NCBI GenBank assembly: GCA_020638635.1
Contig: JACKIE010000012.1
Span: 1 to 64,000, forward strand
DNA from: Planctomycetota bacterium
GTDB taxonomy: Bacteria > Planctomycetota > UBA8742 > UBA2392
Reading direction: 5' to 3'
DNA length: 64,000 nucleotides
The number at the start of each line of letters is the position of its first letter. Positions within the stretch are counted from its first letter, which is position 1. This document shows positions 1 through 7,419 of this stretch, piece by piece. Both the position numbers and the translations under genes were made by a program. The notes beneath the pieces are model-generated. The model ran no database searches, was not told the DNA's origin, and saw nothing but the letters and a program-made list of their open reading frames with translations.

Positions 1-1
1 T

Positions 2-247
2 GTGCGCGAGACTCAAGTGGCATCGGACGTCGTAATCGTTGACTTTGAGCTGCGACTGATCATGAACACAAGCCTCTGGTTCCTGCTGATCTTCGTGGCG
101 TTGGTGATTGCCGCGCTGGTGGATCTTGCCACTCGAAAAACCGTCCATGTGCACATGCGCAAGATCCTCGTGCGCGTCGATAAAGAGTGGCACCTGCTGA
201 GCAGCGAATGGCAGGCCTACGAAGAGAACAACACCCAGTGGCTCTGA
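2..247 (+). CDS. Small membrane protein, probably the C-terminal part of a gene cut by the window edge
   Basis: The reading frame is open to the left edge, so the gene probably begins upstream; an internal ATG at 62 could start a short version (MNTSLWFLL). One strong hydrophobic segment (about residues 24-42) is followed by a basic stretch and a tail ending in EWHLLSSEWQAYEENNTQWL. The tail resembles the end of the next gene (EWRLLSGEWQAPEDRDLRWM), which also follows a membrane segment, so the two look like tandem paralogues sharing a membrane-plus-tail module. I do not recognise the family and assign no function. The shared W-x-L-L-S-x-E-W-Q-A signature makes it a credible real gene. Confidence 0.55.
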   Translation: MRETQVASDVVIVDFELRLIMNTSLWFLLIFVALVIAALVDLATRKTVHVHMRKILVRVDKEWHLLSSEWQAYEENNTQWL

Positions 248-438
248 AGTGGGCAACGCAGGCCGCAACCCGCGCGCAAGATTGTGCTGCATGCACACTC
301 CCGATCGCCAAGCTGCTGGAGGGCGACCTGCGCGTGCTGGGCAGCGCCGAGGAACAGGCCGCGGCGGCCGGAAATTGACGATCACCCGGGTACGATCTGA
401 ATTGACCGCTCTCATTCGCGCAACCTATCCTGCATTCC

Positions 439-1326
439 ATGACCAACCAGCTTACACCCTATGGCCACTCCGGGCCGGTGGACGTGAACCAGGGCATCTG
501 GTCGCACGATTACCTGGCGGCCGCCTTTGAACGCGCGAAGTTCAAGGTGGCGAACGTGGTGGCGGAAGCGCCGGTGGGACCTGACTCGATCTATCGCGTT
601 TACGGCTGGCTCAACCTGGGCATTGGCCTCGCGTGGCTCGCACTGGCTTTGGTGGCGTCAACCGCGACCGGCAACGTAGTCGGCCTGAGCTGCTGGCCGA
701 TCATCCTGATCGCCGCCTCCAGTCACTGGTTCAACTGGCACAAGAACACAAACCCGGACCGGCCGGAGCGCGCCGTGCAGGCCTGGATCGGGGCCCTGAT
801 GCGCAAGAAGTGGGAGCGGGTGGACAGGCTGCGCCTGCACGGTGACCGGGACAGCTTTCCGCGCCGCATGGCCGGCGGCGCCGGCGCCGTCGAGATGCCG
901 ATGTCCAACGTGTTCGAGCTTGAGCAGTACTGGAAAGAGCTGCGCCGCAGCGCCGGCCTGAACGGCGGGCGCTGGACATTCAAGAAGCCCAACGTGCGCC
1001 CTCTGGGCCGGCAGCTGGCAGTGGTGGAGGCGGAGATTTCGGTTGGTCGCTTCCCGCAGATTTACGCGCTGGCGCCGCTGCTGCTGTTCATCGCGACGCT
1101 GGTGGCGTTGTTCGTGTTCGTACTGGACAAGAAGGGCAGCACGCCGGACTGGATCGGCGTGTTCCCGCTGGTGCTGGTGGTCTGCCTGGTTGCGATCCTG
1201 GTGATCGTGGGCTGGCGGCGCAAGCTGAACATCAAGAAGGTGGTGGTCTACAACGGCATGGAGTGGCGCCTGTTGAGCGGCGAGTGGCAGGCCCCCGAAG
1301 ACCGCGACCTGCGCTGGATGAACTAG
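439..1326 (+). CDS. Membrane protein of unknown function, paralogue of the preceding gene
   Basis: This 295-residue protein has a hydrophilic N-terminus, a hydrophobic block at about 53-95 (probably two membrane segments, ending SHWFNWHKN), a central soluble domain of about 100 residues, and two more hydrophobic segments at about 210-255. It ends with the tail EWRLLSGEWQAPEDRDLRWM, which matches the end of the gene just upstream. The likely topology is four membrane passes with the tail on the same side as the N-terminus. I recognise no catalytic motif and no named family. The tandem arrangement suggests a locally duplicated envelope protein. The ATG at 439 is the first in frame; no strong ribosome binding site is visible. 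Confidence 0.6.
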   Translation: MTNQLTPYGHSGPVDVNQGIWSHDYLAAAFERAKFKVANVVAEAPVGPDSIYRVYGWLNLGIGLAWLALALVASTATGNVVGLSCWPIILIAASSHWFNWHKNTNPDRPERAVQAWIGALMRKKWERVDRLRLHGDRDSFPRRMAGGAGAVEMPMSNVFELEQYWKELRRSAGLNGGRWTFKKPNVRPLGRQLAVVEAEISVGRFPQIYALAPLLLFIATLVALFVFVLDKKGSTPDWIGVFPLVLVVCLVAILVIVGWRRKLNIKKVVVYNGMEWRLLSGEWQAPEDRDLRWMN

Positions 1327-1378
1327 CGGCAACCGGGACGGTCAACCGGCTGCGTCTCCCCGAAACATCCACGCGGCT

Positions 1379-1394
1379 CGGACATTCATGTCCG
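1379..1394. repeat. Palindrome of the CGGACAT...ATGTCCG class
   Basis: CGGACATTCATGTCCG is a perfect inverted repeat with a two-base centre. Closely related elements lie at 2859-2876 and 58954-58975, so this is a dispersed intergenic element. It lies 53 bp after the preceding gene and just before a second palindrome. Confidence 0.6.
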
Positions 1395-1410
1395 CCCGTG
1401 CACACCAGAA

Positions 1411-1436
1411 GGGACAGGCACCAGGGTGCCTGTCCC
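1411..1436. repeat. REP-like perfect inverted repeat abutting the KamA-family stop codon
   Basis: Two 12-base arms (GGGACAGGCACC and GGTGCCTGTCCC) are separated by AG. The right arm ends on the first base of the minus-strand stop codon (1436-1438). It lies between convergent genes, so it may also terminate transcription, although no T-tract follows. Its composition resembles the elements at 36277-36313 and 55096-55140, and also REP/RAYT-type palindromes known from other bacteria. Confidence 0.6.
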
Positions 1437-2776
1437 TACGGGCTCGCCCAGGGGCGGGCGTTGCCGCTTTCGATCATTTGCTGCAGTTCGTCGCCGAAGA
1501 ACCAGGGATTGCCCGCGGGTTTGAGCTGGTCCAGCCAGGTGGCGTTGTCGTCGCGCCTGGCCAGGAACGTGCGGTTCACCCACTCCGGGTTGCGGCCCTG
1601 GATCATCTTCAGCACGATCACCGGCTCGCCGTTCACCTCAGTCACGTCGTCCACCAGCACCTTGCCGGGCATGCAGGACATCACCGGCCCGCGCACCGTG
1701 CGGGCGAGGCCGGTCACGGCGCGGTACGCCTGTGAGTAGATCTCGTACGCCTTCACCAGCGGCACCTCGAAGTAGCCGCGCGCGCCGGTGTCGCGCTCCA
1801 CGAACATGTAGTACGGGTGCGCGCCCAAGCTCACTTCCAGGTTCCAAAGCTCGCGCCAGGTTTCCGCGTTGTCGTTGATGTGCCGTATCAGCGGCGCCTG
1901 GCAACGCACTTCGGCGCCAGAAGCCCGGATGCGCTTCAGCGCCGCCTGCGCGGCCTCAGTCTGCAGCTCGCGGGGATGGCAGTAGTGCACCATCAGGGCC
2001 ATGGTGCGGCCTGAGGCCTGCACCTGCTCATGCAGCCGCAGCACGTCGTCGGCATCCGCGTCGCTGGTGTAGCGGTACGGCCAGTAGGCCGGCGACTTGG
2101 TGCCGATGCGGATGCTCTGGATGTGCTCGAGCCCCTTGCCCAGCAGCGGCTCGAGGTAGCGGCGCAGCACGGGCGTCCCCATCACCATGGGGTCGCCGCC
2201 CGTGAACAGCACGCTGGTGACTTCCATGTGCCGCTTCAGGTACTCGACCAGCTGCTCGGCCTCGCGGGCCGCGAACTTGAGGTCCTGCAATCCCACGAAC
2301 TGCGCCCAGCGGAAGCAGTACTGGCAGTAGCTGTGGCAGGTCTGGCCGGCCATCGGAAAGAACAGCACCGTCTCGCGGTACTTGTGCTGCATGCCCGGCA
2401 GGCGCTTGCCCTGGGCGTCCAGCGGCACGTTCAGGTTGGTCTGGCCCGAGGGGTGCGGGTTCAGCGAACGCTGGATTTTCTCGGCCGCCGCTTTGACCTC
2501 GGCCTGTGGCGCGCCCTTGGCGATCAGCTCGCGCATCAGCTTGAAGTTGGGCTCGCTGAGCATGCCGCGCTGGGGGAAGGTTAGCTGGAAGATCGGGTCG
2601 GCCGGGATGTTCGACCAGTCAATCAACTGATCGATTACGTACTGGTTGACGCGAAAGGGCAGCACGGCCGCGACGGCCTTCATATCCAGGCGCTGTTCGG
2701 CGGGCAGGCCCTGCAGTTGCGGCAGCGCGTCAATGTCGCGCGCCGTGTAGAAACGAAGTTGGGGCGCTGTTGCCAT
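1436..2776 (-). CDS. KamA-family radical SAM protein (lysine 2,3-aminomutase-like)
   Basis: This 446-residue protein has the radical SAM cluster motif C147-H-S-Y-C151-Q-Y-C154 in the context GQTCHSYCQYCFRW, followed by VLFTGGDPMV, the SAM-binding GGDP-type motif of the KamA family. KamA enzymes use PLP and an adenosyl radical to move an amino group from the 2- to the 3-position of lysine, glutamate or related amino acids. The classical glycine-rich PLP-lysine motif (GGGGK) is not seen; the equivalent region reads CMPGKV, so K372 is the candidate Schiff-base lysine and substrate specificity is open. I chose the ATG at 2776 because the open frame upstream runs through an intergenic repeat. It is flanked by palindromes on both sides. 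Confidence 0.85.
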   Translation of the reverse strand: MATAPQLRFYTARDIDALPQLQGLPAEQRLDMKAVAAVLPFRVNQYVIDQLIDWSNIPADPIFQLTFPQRGMLSEPNFKLMRELIAKGAPQAEVKAAAEKIQRSLNPHPSGQTNLNVPLDAQGKRLPGMQHKYRETVLFFPMAGQTCHSYCQYCFRWAQFVGLQDLKFAAREAEQLVEYLKRHMEVTSVLFTGGDPMVMGTPVLRRYLEPLLGKGLEHIQSIRIGTKSPAYWPYRYTSDADADDVLRLHEQVQASGRTMALMVHYCHPRELQTEAAQAALKRIRASGAEVRCQAPLIRHINDNAETWRELWNLEVSLGAHPYYMFVERDTGARGYFEVPLVKAYEIYSQAYRAVTGLARTVRGPVMSCMPGKVLVDDVTEVNGEPVIVLKMIQGRNPEWVNRTFLARRDDNATWLDQLKPAGNPWFFGDELQQMIESGNARPWASP

Positions 2777-2858
2777 GGCGGCCTCCGTTGCTCTAACGGC
2801 GGAACGCCGAAGTGCTGCACGGGCATCCCGAAACTTTTCGGAAACAAACCGCAGTGGC

Positions 2859-2876
2859 GCGGACATTCTTGTCCGC
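2859..2876. repeat. Dispersed palindrome in a divergent promoter region
   Basis: GCGGACA-TTCT-TGTCCGC is a perfect 7-bp stem with a four-base loop, preceded by CAGTGGC. The same context, CAGTGGCGCGGACA, recurs at 58951, which makes this a true dispersed repeat. It lies between the divergent KamA-family and ABC exporter genes, where an operator role is possible but unproven. Confidence 0.6.
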
Positions 2877-2948
2877 CGCTGCTCCGGAATAGCTGGTTCC
2901 CGTTGCCGCGTTTGGGTGTAACCTTCCGGCTTCTTTGCAGGGCGGCCC

Positions 2949-4802
2949 GTGCGGACACTGCGTTTCATCCTCGCCGAGTATCGCGCGAACCTTGGCTGGT
3001 TCGTAGCGGGCATGGCCGCGCTGCTGGCGGGCTCGGTGTGCCAGACCATCGTGCCGATCTACATCAAGCTGGCCGTGGATGCCGCCTCGCCTGAAGGCTT
3101 CAAGCAACAGGAAGGCATCGCCGGCGAGTGGGCGCTCAAGCTGCTGCCCATGCGGCCCGAGGCGAATATGGACTTCGTGCTGCTGGCACTGGGCATGGTG
3201 CTGACGCTGTCGCTGCTGCTGGGGGTGTTCACCTTCGCCAAGCGCTTCTACCTGATCCGCATCAGCCGCCGCACCGAATACAGCCTGAAAAAGCGCATGT
3301 ACACCCACCTGCAGAACCAGCCCTCCGCCTGGTTCGACAACACCCGCAGCGGCGGAATCATGAGCCTGATGACCAGCGACGTCGAGGCCGTGCGCATGAT
3401 GATCGGCCCCGCCGTGATGTACATCGGCGGCACCATCTTCCTGTTCCCCGCCAGCCTGCTGATCATGTTCTCGCTGAACCAGCTGCTGACCTGGCTGGCG
3501 CTGATCCCGCTGGTGGGGCTGACCGCGGCGACGCTGTGGTTCAATCCCCGCGTGCGCAAGTACAGCCTGCGCAGCCAGGAAGACCTCGAGCAGCTTTCCG
3601 CCCGCGCCCAGGAGAACTTCGCAGGCGCGCGCGTGGTGAAGGCCTTCAGCCGTGAGGAGTTCGAGATTTCCGAGCTGCACAAACAGGGCGAGACTTACCT
3701 GCACAACAAGCTGGGGGCCGCGCGCAACCAGGCGCTGTTCCAGTCGTGCATCTGGGGATTCTCCGGCGTAGGCGTGCTGATCATCCTGTACTTCGGCGCC
3801 ATCGAGATCAGCGCCGGGCGCTTCAGCACCGGCGACTTCGCCGCCTTCATCCTCTACAACCTCGGGCTGTACTGGCCGATGATCGCGCTGGGCTGGGTCA
3901 CCATGTTGTTCGTGCGCGCGGCCGCCAGCCTGAAGCGCATCGACGCGCTGTTGCTGAGCGAGCCCGACCCCTCGCGTGTGCCGGGCGGCGAAACTCCCGA
4001 GCGCATCGAGGGCGAGGTGGTGTTCGAGAACGTCAGCATGCGCTACGCGCCTGACCTGCCGCTGGCGCTGGAGGGTGTCAGCTTCAAGGTCGCGCCGGGG
4101 CGCACGCTGGGCATCGTGGGCCAGGTGGGCAGCGGCAAGTCCACCATCGCAGCGCTGCTGCTGCGGCTTGCCTCCCCTACCGGCGGGCGCATCCTGGTGG
4201 ACAACAAGCCGATCGACAGCTACGACCCTCACGCCCTGCGCCGCTTCATCGGCTACGTGCCCCAGGACAGCTTCCTGTTCAGCGACACCATCGCCAGCAA
4301 CATCGGCCTGGCGTTAGGGGCCGGCCCCGTCGCCGCCGAGCGCTCCCAGATCGGTGCGGACGCTCACGTTCCCGACCGGGATGCAATCATCCACAACGCC
4401 GTGAAGACGGCCGAGTTTGAAGAAGAGGTGCTTTCGCTGCCCAAGGGCTACGACACCATGCTCGGCGAGCGCGGCGTGAACCTGTCCGGCGGCCAGAAGC
4501 AGCGCGCCAGCATCGCCCGTGCCCTGGCAGGCAAGCCCACCATCCTGGTGCTCGACGACTGCATGAGCGCCGTGGACACGGACACCGAAGAGCGCATCCT
4601 TCGCAACCTGAAGTCCGAGACCCGTGAGATCACCACGCTGATCATCGCCCAGCGCATCAGCACCGTCGCCCACGCCGACGAGATCATCGTGCTCGACCAC
4701 GGCCGCATCACAGAGCGCGGCACCGACTCCGAACTGCGGGCCGCGGGCGGGCTGTACGCTGACCTCGCGAAGCGACAGGAACTGGCGGCCGAGCTGGCGT
4801 AG
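2949..4802 (+). CDS. ABC exporter half-transporter with a degenerate nucleotide-binding domain
   Basis: This 617-residue protein has an N-terminal six-helix export domain (about 1-330) and a C-terminal ATPase domain. Visible ATPase motifs are Walker A GQVGSGKST (about 391), the Q-loop GYVPQDS, signature LSGGQKQR, Walker B ILVLDD (about 533) and the switch region LIIAQRIS (about 565). The residue after the Walker B aspartate, normally the catalytic glutamate, is Asp, and the switch histidine is Gln. This pair is typical of the degenerate half of heterodimeric exporters. An insertion of roughly 20 residues (around GADAHVPDRD) lies between the Q-loop and the signature. The start is GTG at 2949. 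No second half-transporter gene is adjacent. The substrate is unknown; multidrug or lipid export is the usual family role. Confidence 0.9.
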   Translation: MRTLRFILAEYRANLGWFVAGMAALLAGSVCQTIVPIYIKLAVDAASPEGFKQQEGIAGEWALKLLPMRPEANMDFVLLALGMVLTLSLLLGVFTFAKRFYLIRISRRTEYSLKKRMYTHLQNQPSAWFDNTRSGGIMSLMTSDVEAVRMMIGPAVMYIGGTIFLFPASLLIMFSLNQLLTWLALIPLVGLTAATLWFNPRVRKYSLRSQEDLEQLSARAQENFAGARVVKAFSREEFEISELHKQGETYLHNKLGAARNQALFQSCIWGFSGVGVLIILYFGAIEISAGRFSTGDFAAFILYNLGLYWPMIALGWVTMLFVRAAASLKRIDALLLSEPDPSRVPGGETPERIEGEVVFENVSMRYAPDLPLALEGVSFKVAPGRTLGIVGQVGSGKSTIAALLLRLASPTGGRILVDNKPIDSYDPHALRRFIGYVPQDSFLFSDTIASNIGLALGAGPVAAERSQIGADAHVPDRDAIIHNAVKTAEFEEEVLSLPKGYDTMLGERGVNLSGGQKQRASIARALAGKPTILVLDDCMSAVDTDTEERILRNLKSETREITTLIIAQRISTVAHADEIIVLDHGRITERGTDSELRAAGGLYADLAKRQELAAELA

Positions 4803-4823
4803 CCCTGACAATCGCGCAACTTG

Positions 4824-4854
4824 CCCTGTAACCATAAACCTGTAACCTGATCCC
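4824..4854. repeat. Short-period repeat with CCTGTAACC words
   Basis: The segment carries CCTGTAACC, then AAACC, then CTGTAACCTGA, just upstream of the cold-shock gene. The same words recur inverted at 41501-41575 and 52262-52359. Here only one arm is clear. It reaches to within a few bases of the cold-shock start, so it contributes to that gene's leader. Confidence 0.5.
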
Positions 4855-4859
4855 TCACC

Positions 4860-5084
4860 ATGCCGATCACGAGAGTCAAAGCACGCGGGATTGTGAAGTG
4901 GTACGACGCCCGCAAGGGCTACGGATACGCCACGCGCAAAGGCGCGCCTGAAGTGTTTCTGCATTACGGCGCGATCCGCACGGATGGCGTCATCGAGCTG
5001 AAGGCTGGTCAGGAGATCCAGTTCATCCTTGAGCAGACCGAGCGCGGCGCTGTCGCCCATGAAATCGCGCTTGTCGAAAAGTAG
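4860..5084 (+). CDS. Cold-shock domain protein (CspA-like)
   Basis: This 74-residue protein covers one OB-fold cold-shock domain. The RNP1-like motif is KGYGYA (residues 20-25) and the RNP2-like motif is EVFLHY (32-37), followed by GAIRTDGVIELKAGQEIQF, the standard third-strand region. Such proteins bind single-stranded RNA or DNA and act as RNA chaperones in the cytoplasm. The canonical G-F-G-F/Y of RNP1 is G-Y-G-Y here. The stop codon directly abuts the stop of the convergent DUF502 gene, so the two transcripts overlap tail to tail. Confidence 0.9.
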   Translation: MPITRVKARGIVKWYDARKGYGYATRKGAPEVFLHYGAIRTDGVIELKAGQEIQFILEQTERGAVAHEIALVEK

Positions 5085-6164
5085 TCAGTCGGACTTGGCC
5101 TGCTCACCGGGCGCATCCACTTCGCGGGTCTCCGGCTCTTCACCGTTGCCTGCAACCTCCTCCTCGATTTTCTTCAGCGCCTGCGACTTCTGAAGGATCG
5201 CCGTCTGCCGCTTGCGGATCTGCTCATTGATGGTGTGCGTCAGGGCGTACTGCGGGCCGGATGCCGGCCGGACCTGCTCTTCCTTCGGCGCCAGCACGCC
5301 ACCCGAAATCACGAACTTCATGGCTTCCTCGACCGTAATGTCCACCTGGATCACGTCCTCGGCCGGCATGATCATGCAGTATCCGGTCATCGGCGCCGGC
5401 GAACTGGGAACGTACACCGTGACCATGCGCTTGCCGGTTGCCTCCTGCACCGTCTTGAGACCCGAGCCGGTCACGAACGCGATCGACCACAAGCCGAAGC
5501 GCGGATACTCGATCACCGCCACGGTGTCGAATTCGATCGCCTTGTTGTCGCTGAAGAAGAACTCGACCAACTGCTTGGCGTGCGGGTAGATCGAGCGGAT
5601 CACCGGTACCTTGGTTACGAACCACTCCAGCAGCGCCACGAATTTGCGCCCGAAGAAGTTGCGTGCCAGGAAGCCCAGCAGCACCACCAGCGTCAGGCCC
5701 AGCACGCTGGCCAGCAGGTAGTCGAACCAGTTGTAGGCAACCACCCGGCCGCTGACCGGATCGTAGGTACGCTGCCAGCCGTTGGCGTCGAGGACGTATT
5801 GCAGCACGCTGCGAGGCTTGCCTGGCGGCGTCAGGCCCTGGTACTTGTCCGGCAGGTCAATCACCCGGGGTACGCGCTTGAGGGTGATTTCGCTGTGGAT
5901 CACCGCGATGCCCGCCGCGCCTTCGCTGCCGTTGCCGACGAAGAAACCGTCGGGCAGATAGTCCAGCTCTTCCTGACTGAGCTTCCGCGCGTCGTAGGGC
6001 TTGATGCTGTCGATGCCCTGGATGGTCAGCTCGACCACGTAGACCCGCAGGATGTCCCAGACCCAGGCAAAAATCGCGATGGTGATCACCGCGGGCAGGA
6101 TGATCGACAGGCCTTTGATGAAAGCCCGGGTGATGGGTCCGGTTTTGCGTCTGGGTTTGCTCAT
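5085..6164 (-). CDS. DUF502 family membrane protein
   Basis: This 359-residue protein has an N-terminal membrane segment (LSIILPAVITIAIFAWVWDIL, about 19-39), an inserted soluble loop of about 110 residues, a second segment (LLASVLGLTLVVLLGFLARNFF, about 150-171) and a conserved C-terminal soluble part with VPVIRSIYPHAKQLVEFF and PRFGLWSIAFVTG, both typical of DUF502. The C-terminus is a charged coiled-coil-like tail rich in Glu and Lys. The molecular function of DUF502 is not established. The loop between the two helices is longer than I would expect for the family. Convergent with the cold-shock gene, with no gap. Confidence 0.85.
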   Translation of the reverse strand: MSKPRRKTGPITRAFIKGLSIILPAVITIAIFAWVWDILRVYVVELTIQGIDSIKPYDARKLSQEELDYLPDGFFVGNGSEGAAGIAVIHSEITLKRVPRVIDLPDKYQGLTPPGKPRSVLQYVLDANGWQRTYDPVSGRVVAYNWFDYLLASVLGLTLVVLLGFLARNFFGRKFVALLEWFVTKVPVIRSIYPHAKQLVEFFFSDNKAIEFDTVAVIEYPRFGLWSIAFVTGSGLKTVQEATGKRMVTVYVPSSPAPMTGYCMIMPAEDVIQVDITVEEAMKFVISGGVLAPKEEQVRPASGPQYALTHTINEQIRKRQTAILQKSQALKKIEEEVAGNGEEPETREVDAPGEQAKSD

Positions 6165-6250
6165 TGGGAAATGCCCACCGAAATGTAGGCGCGCGGCTCG
6201 GTGCGGTCAACAGCGCTTGACCACTGTTCGGCACCCAATAGACTTCCCCG

Positions 6251-7345
6251 ATGCGCATTCAGCGGCACGACGTGCGGGACCTGGCGTTGTCTTTCGGCCT
6301 GGCGTTCGACCTGCGGCGGGTCACCCAGGCCGGAGTCGCCTTTTGCTGGACCATGCTGGTCACACTGGGCGTGGTGAGCATTCTTTCCTGGCGCGTCACA
6401 GGCGGTGAACTGCTTACGCCGGAGGGTGTGCTGGGCGCCTGGCTCGCGCTATCGGAAACTCCCTGGACACCGGTGAAGGCCGCGCTGTGCGGGTGCGTGT
6501 TCGCCGGCTGGCTGGCCGGCTTCGGCTACCTGTGCGCGCCGGTGCTCCGCAGTGCCGCGCTGGACATTGCCCGTGACGAGCGCGAACGCAGTCCGAGCAT
6601 CGCTCCCTTGAATCGCCAGGCAGGATTCTCTCCGCTACTGATGCTCGTACTGCCGGCGCTATGTTTCCTTCCGGTGCTCCTCTGGAGCCTGCTTACCTGG
6701 ATTCCCGGCATGGCGGGCGGAATGATCGCCACCATCACGCTCCCGTTCGCCCTGATTGTCGCACTCTGCGGCGCGGCCTTCCTGCTGGTAGGCGTGCTCG
6801 CCGCGCCAATGATGGGGCCCACGGCAGTGGTAGAAGGACGCGACTATCTGGAGACGATCAGCCGCCCGATCAGCTATGTCATGCAGCGCCCGGGACGCTA
6901 CTTCGCCTACTGGTCGGCCAAGCTGGGAGTGCTGGCGGCATCCGCGGTGGCCGGCGGGCTGGTGCTGGCACTGGCATGGGGATTCGTGGCTGCCGCGCTG
7001 TGGGTGGTCGGAAAGGGAGATCTGCTGGCCGGCATGATCGCGCAGACCACTGTTTCCAGCGACGCCGGCGACGCGGTCGGACCTGCCGCGTACGGCCTCG
7101 CCGTCGTATTCTGGGGAAGTGTCGTACTGCTTGCAGCATGGCTGATGGTCGTTTCGCTTTCGTCCGACCTGTTGATCTACCTTCTGATGCGTTACCACGT
7201 TGACGGCGTGACATTCGACAAGATCAACGTGGCGGAGGAGCGTGTCCAGGCGATCAAGACGGCCACAGAGTCGGCGGATGAGGCAGAACAAGCGCGGCTG
7301 CGGTTCGACGCCGAGCAGGCCAAGGACCCCGCCGCCACAGTCTGA
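6251..7345 (+). CDS. Multipass membrane protein of unknown function
   Basis: This 364-residue protein has about six hydrophobic segments, near residues 27-50, 76-97, 130-150, 157-190, 222-260 and 285-315. A C-terminal cytoplasmic tail starts with YLLMRYHVDGVTFDKINVAEE and continues as a charged helix. I know similar tails from uncharacterised planctomycete membrane proteins, but there is no named function. It lies 75 bp upstream of the GspE-type ATPase on the same strand and may be co-transcribed with it; a role in the same envelope machinery is only an inference. Confidence 0.7.
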   Translation: MRIQRHDVRDLALSFGLAFDLRRVTQAGVAFCWTMLVTLGVVSILSWRVTGGELLTPEGVLGAWLALSETPWTPVKAALCGCVFAGWLAGFGYLCAPVLRSAALDIARDERERSPSIAPLNRQAGFSPLLMLVLPALCFLPVLLWSLLTWIPGMAGGMIATITLPFALIVALCGAAFLLVGVLAAPMMGPTAVVEGRDYLETISRPISYVMQRPGRYFAYWSAKLGVLAASAVAGGLVLALAWGFVAAALWVVGKGDLLAGMIAQTTVSSDAGDAVGPAAYGLAVVFWGSVVLLAAWLMVVSLSSDLLIYLLMRYHVDGVTFDKINVAEERVQAIKTATESADEAEQARLRFDAEQAKDPAATV

Positions 7346-7419
7346 TTTCCCCAACCCTTTGCCGGAACCGGCGTTAAACTTGTACGGCCGACTTGCCGCA
7401 GGTCTGGATTGAGGAAGCC

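Noticed and set aside
1436..3049. Longer version of the KamA-family protein starting at 3049
   Set aside because: The extra 91 codons run through an intergenic palindrome and into the ABC exporter gene; the ATG at 2776 starts the conserved part.
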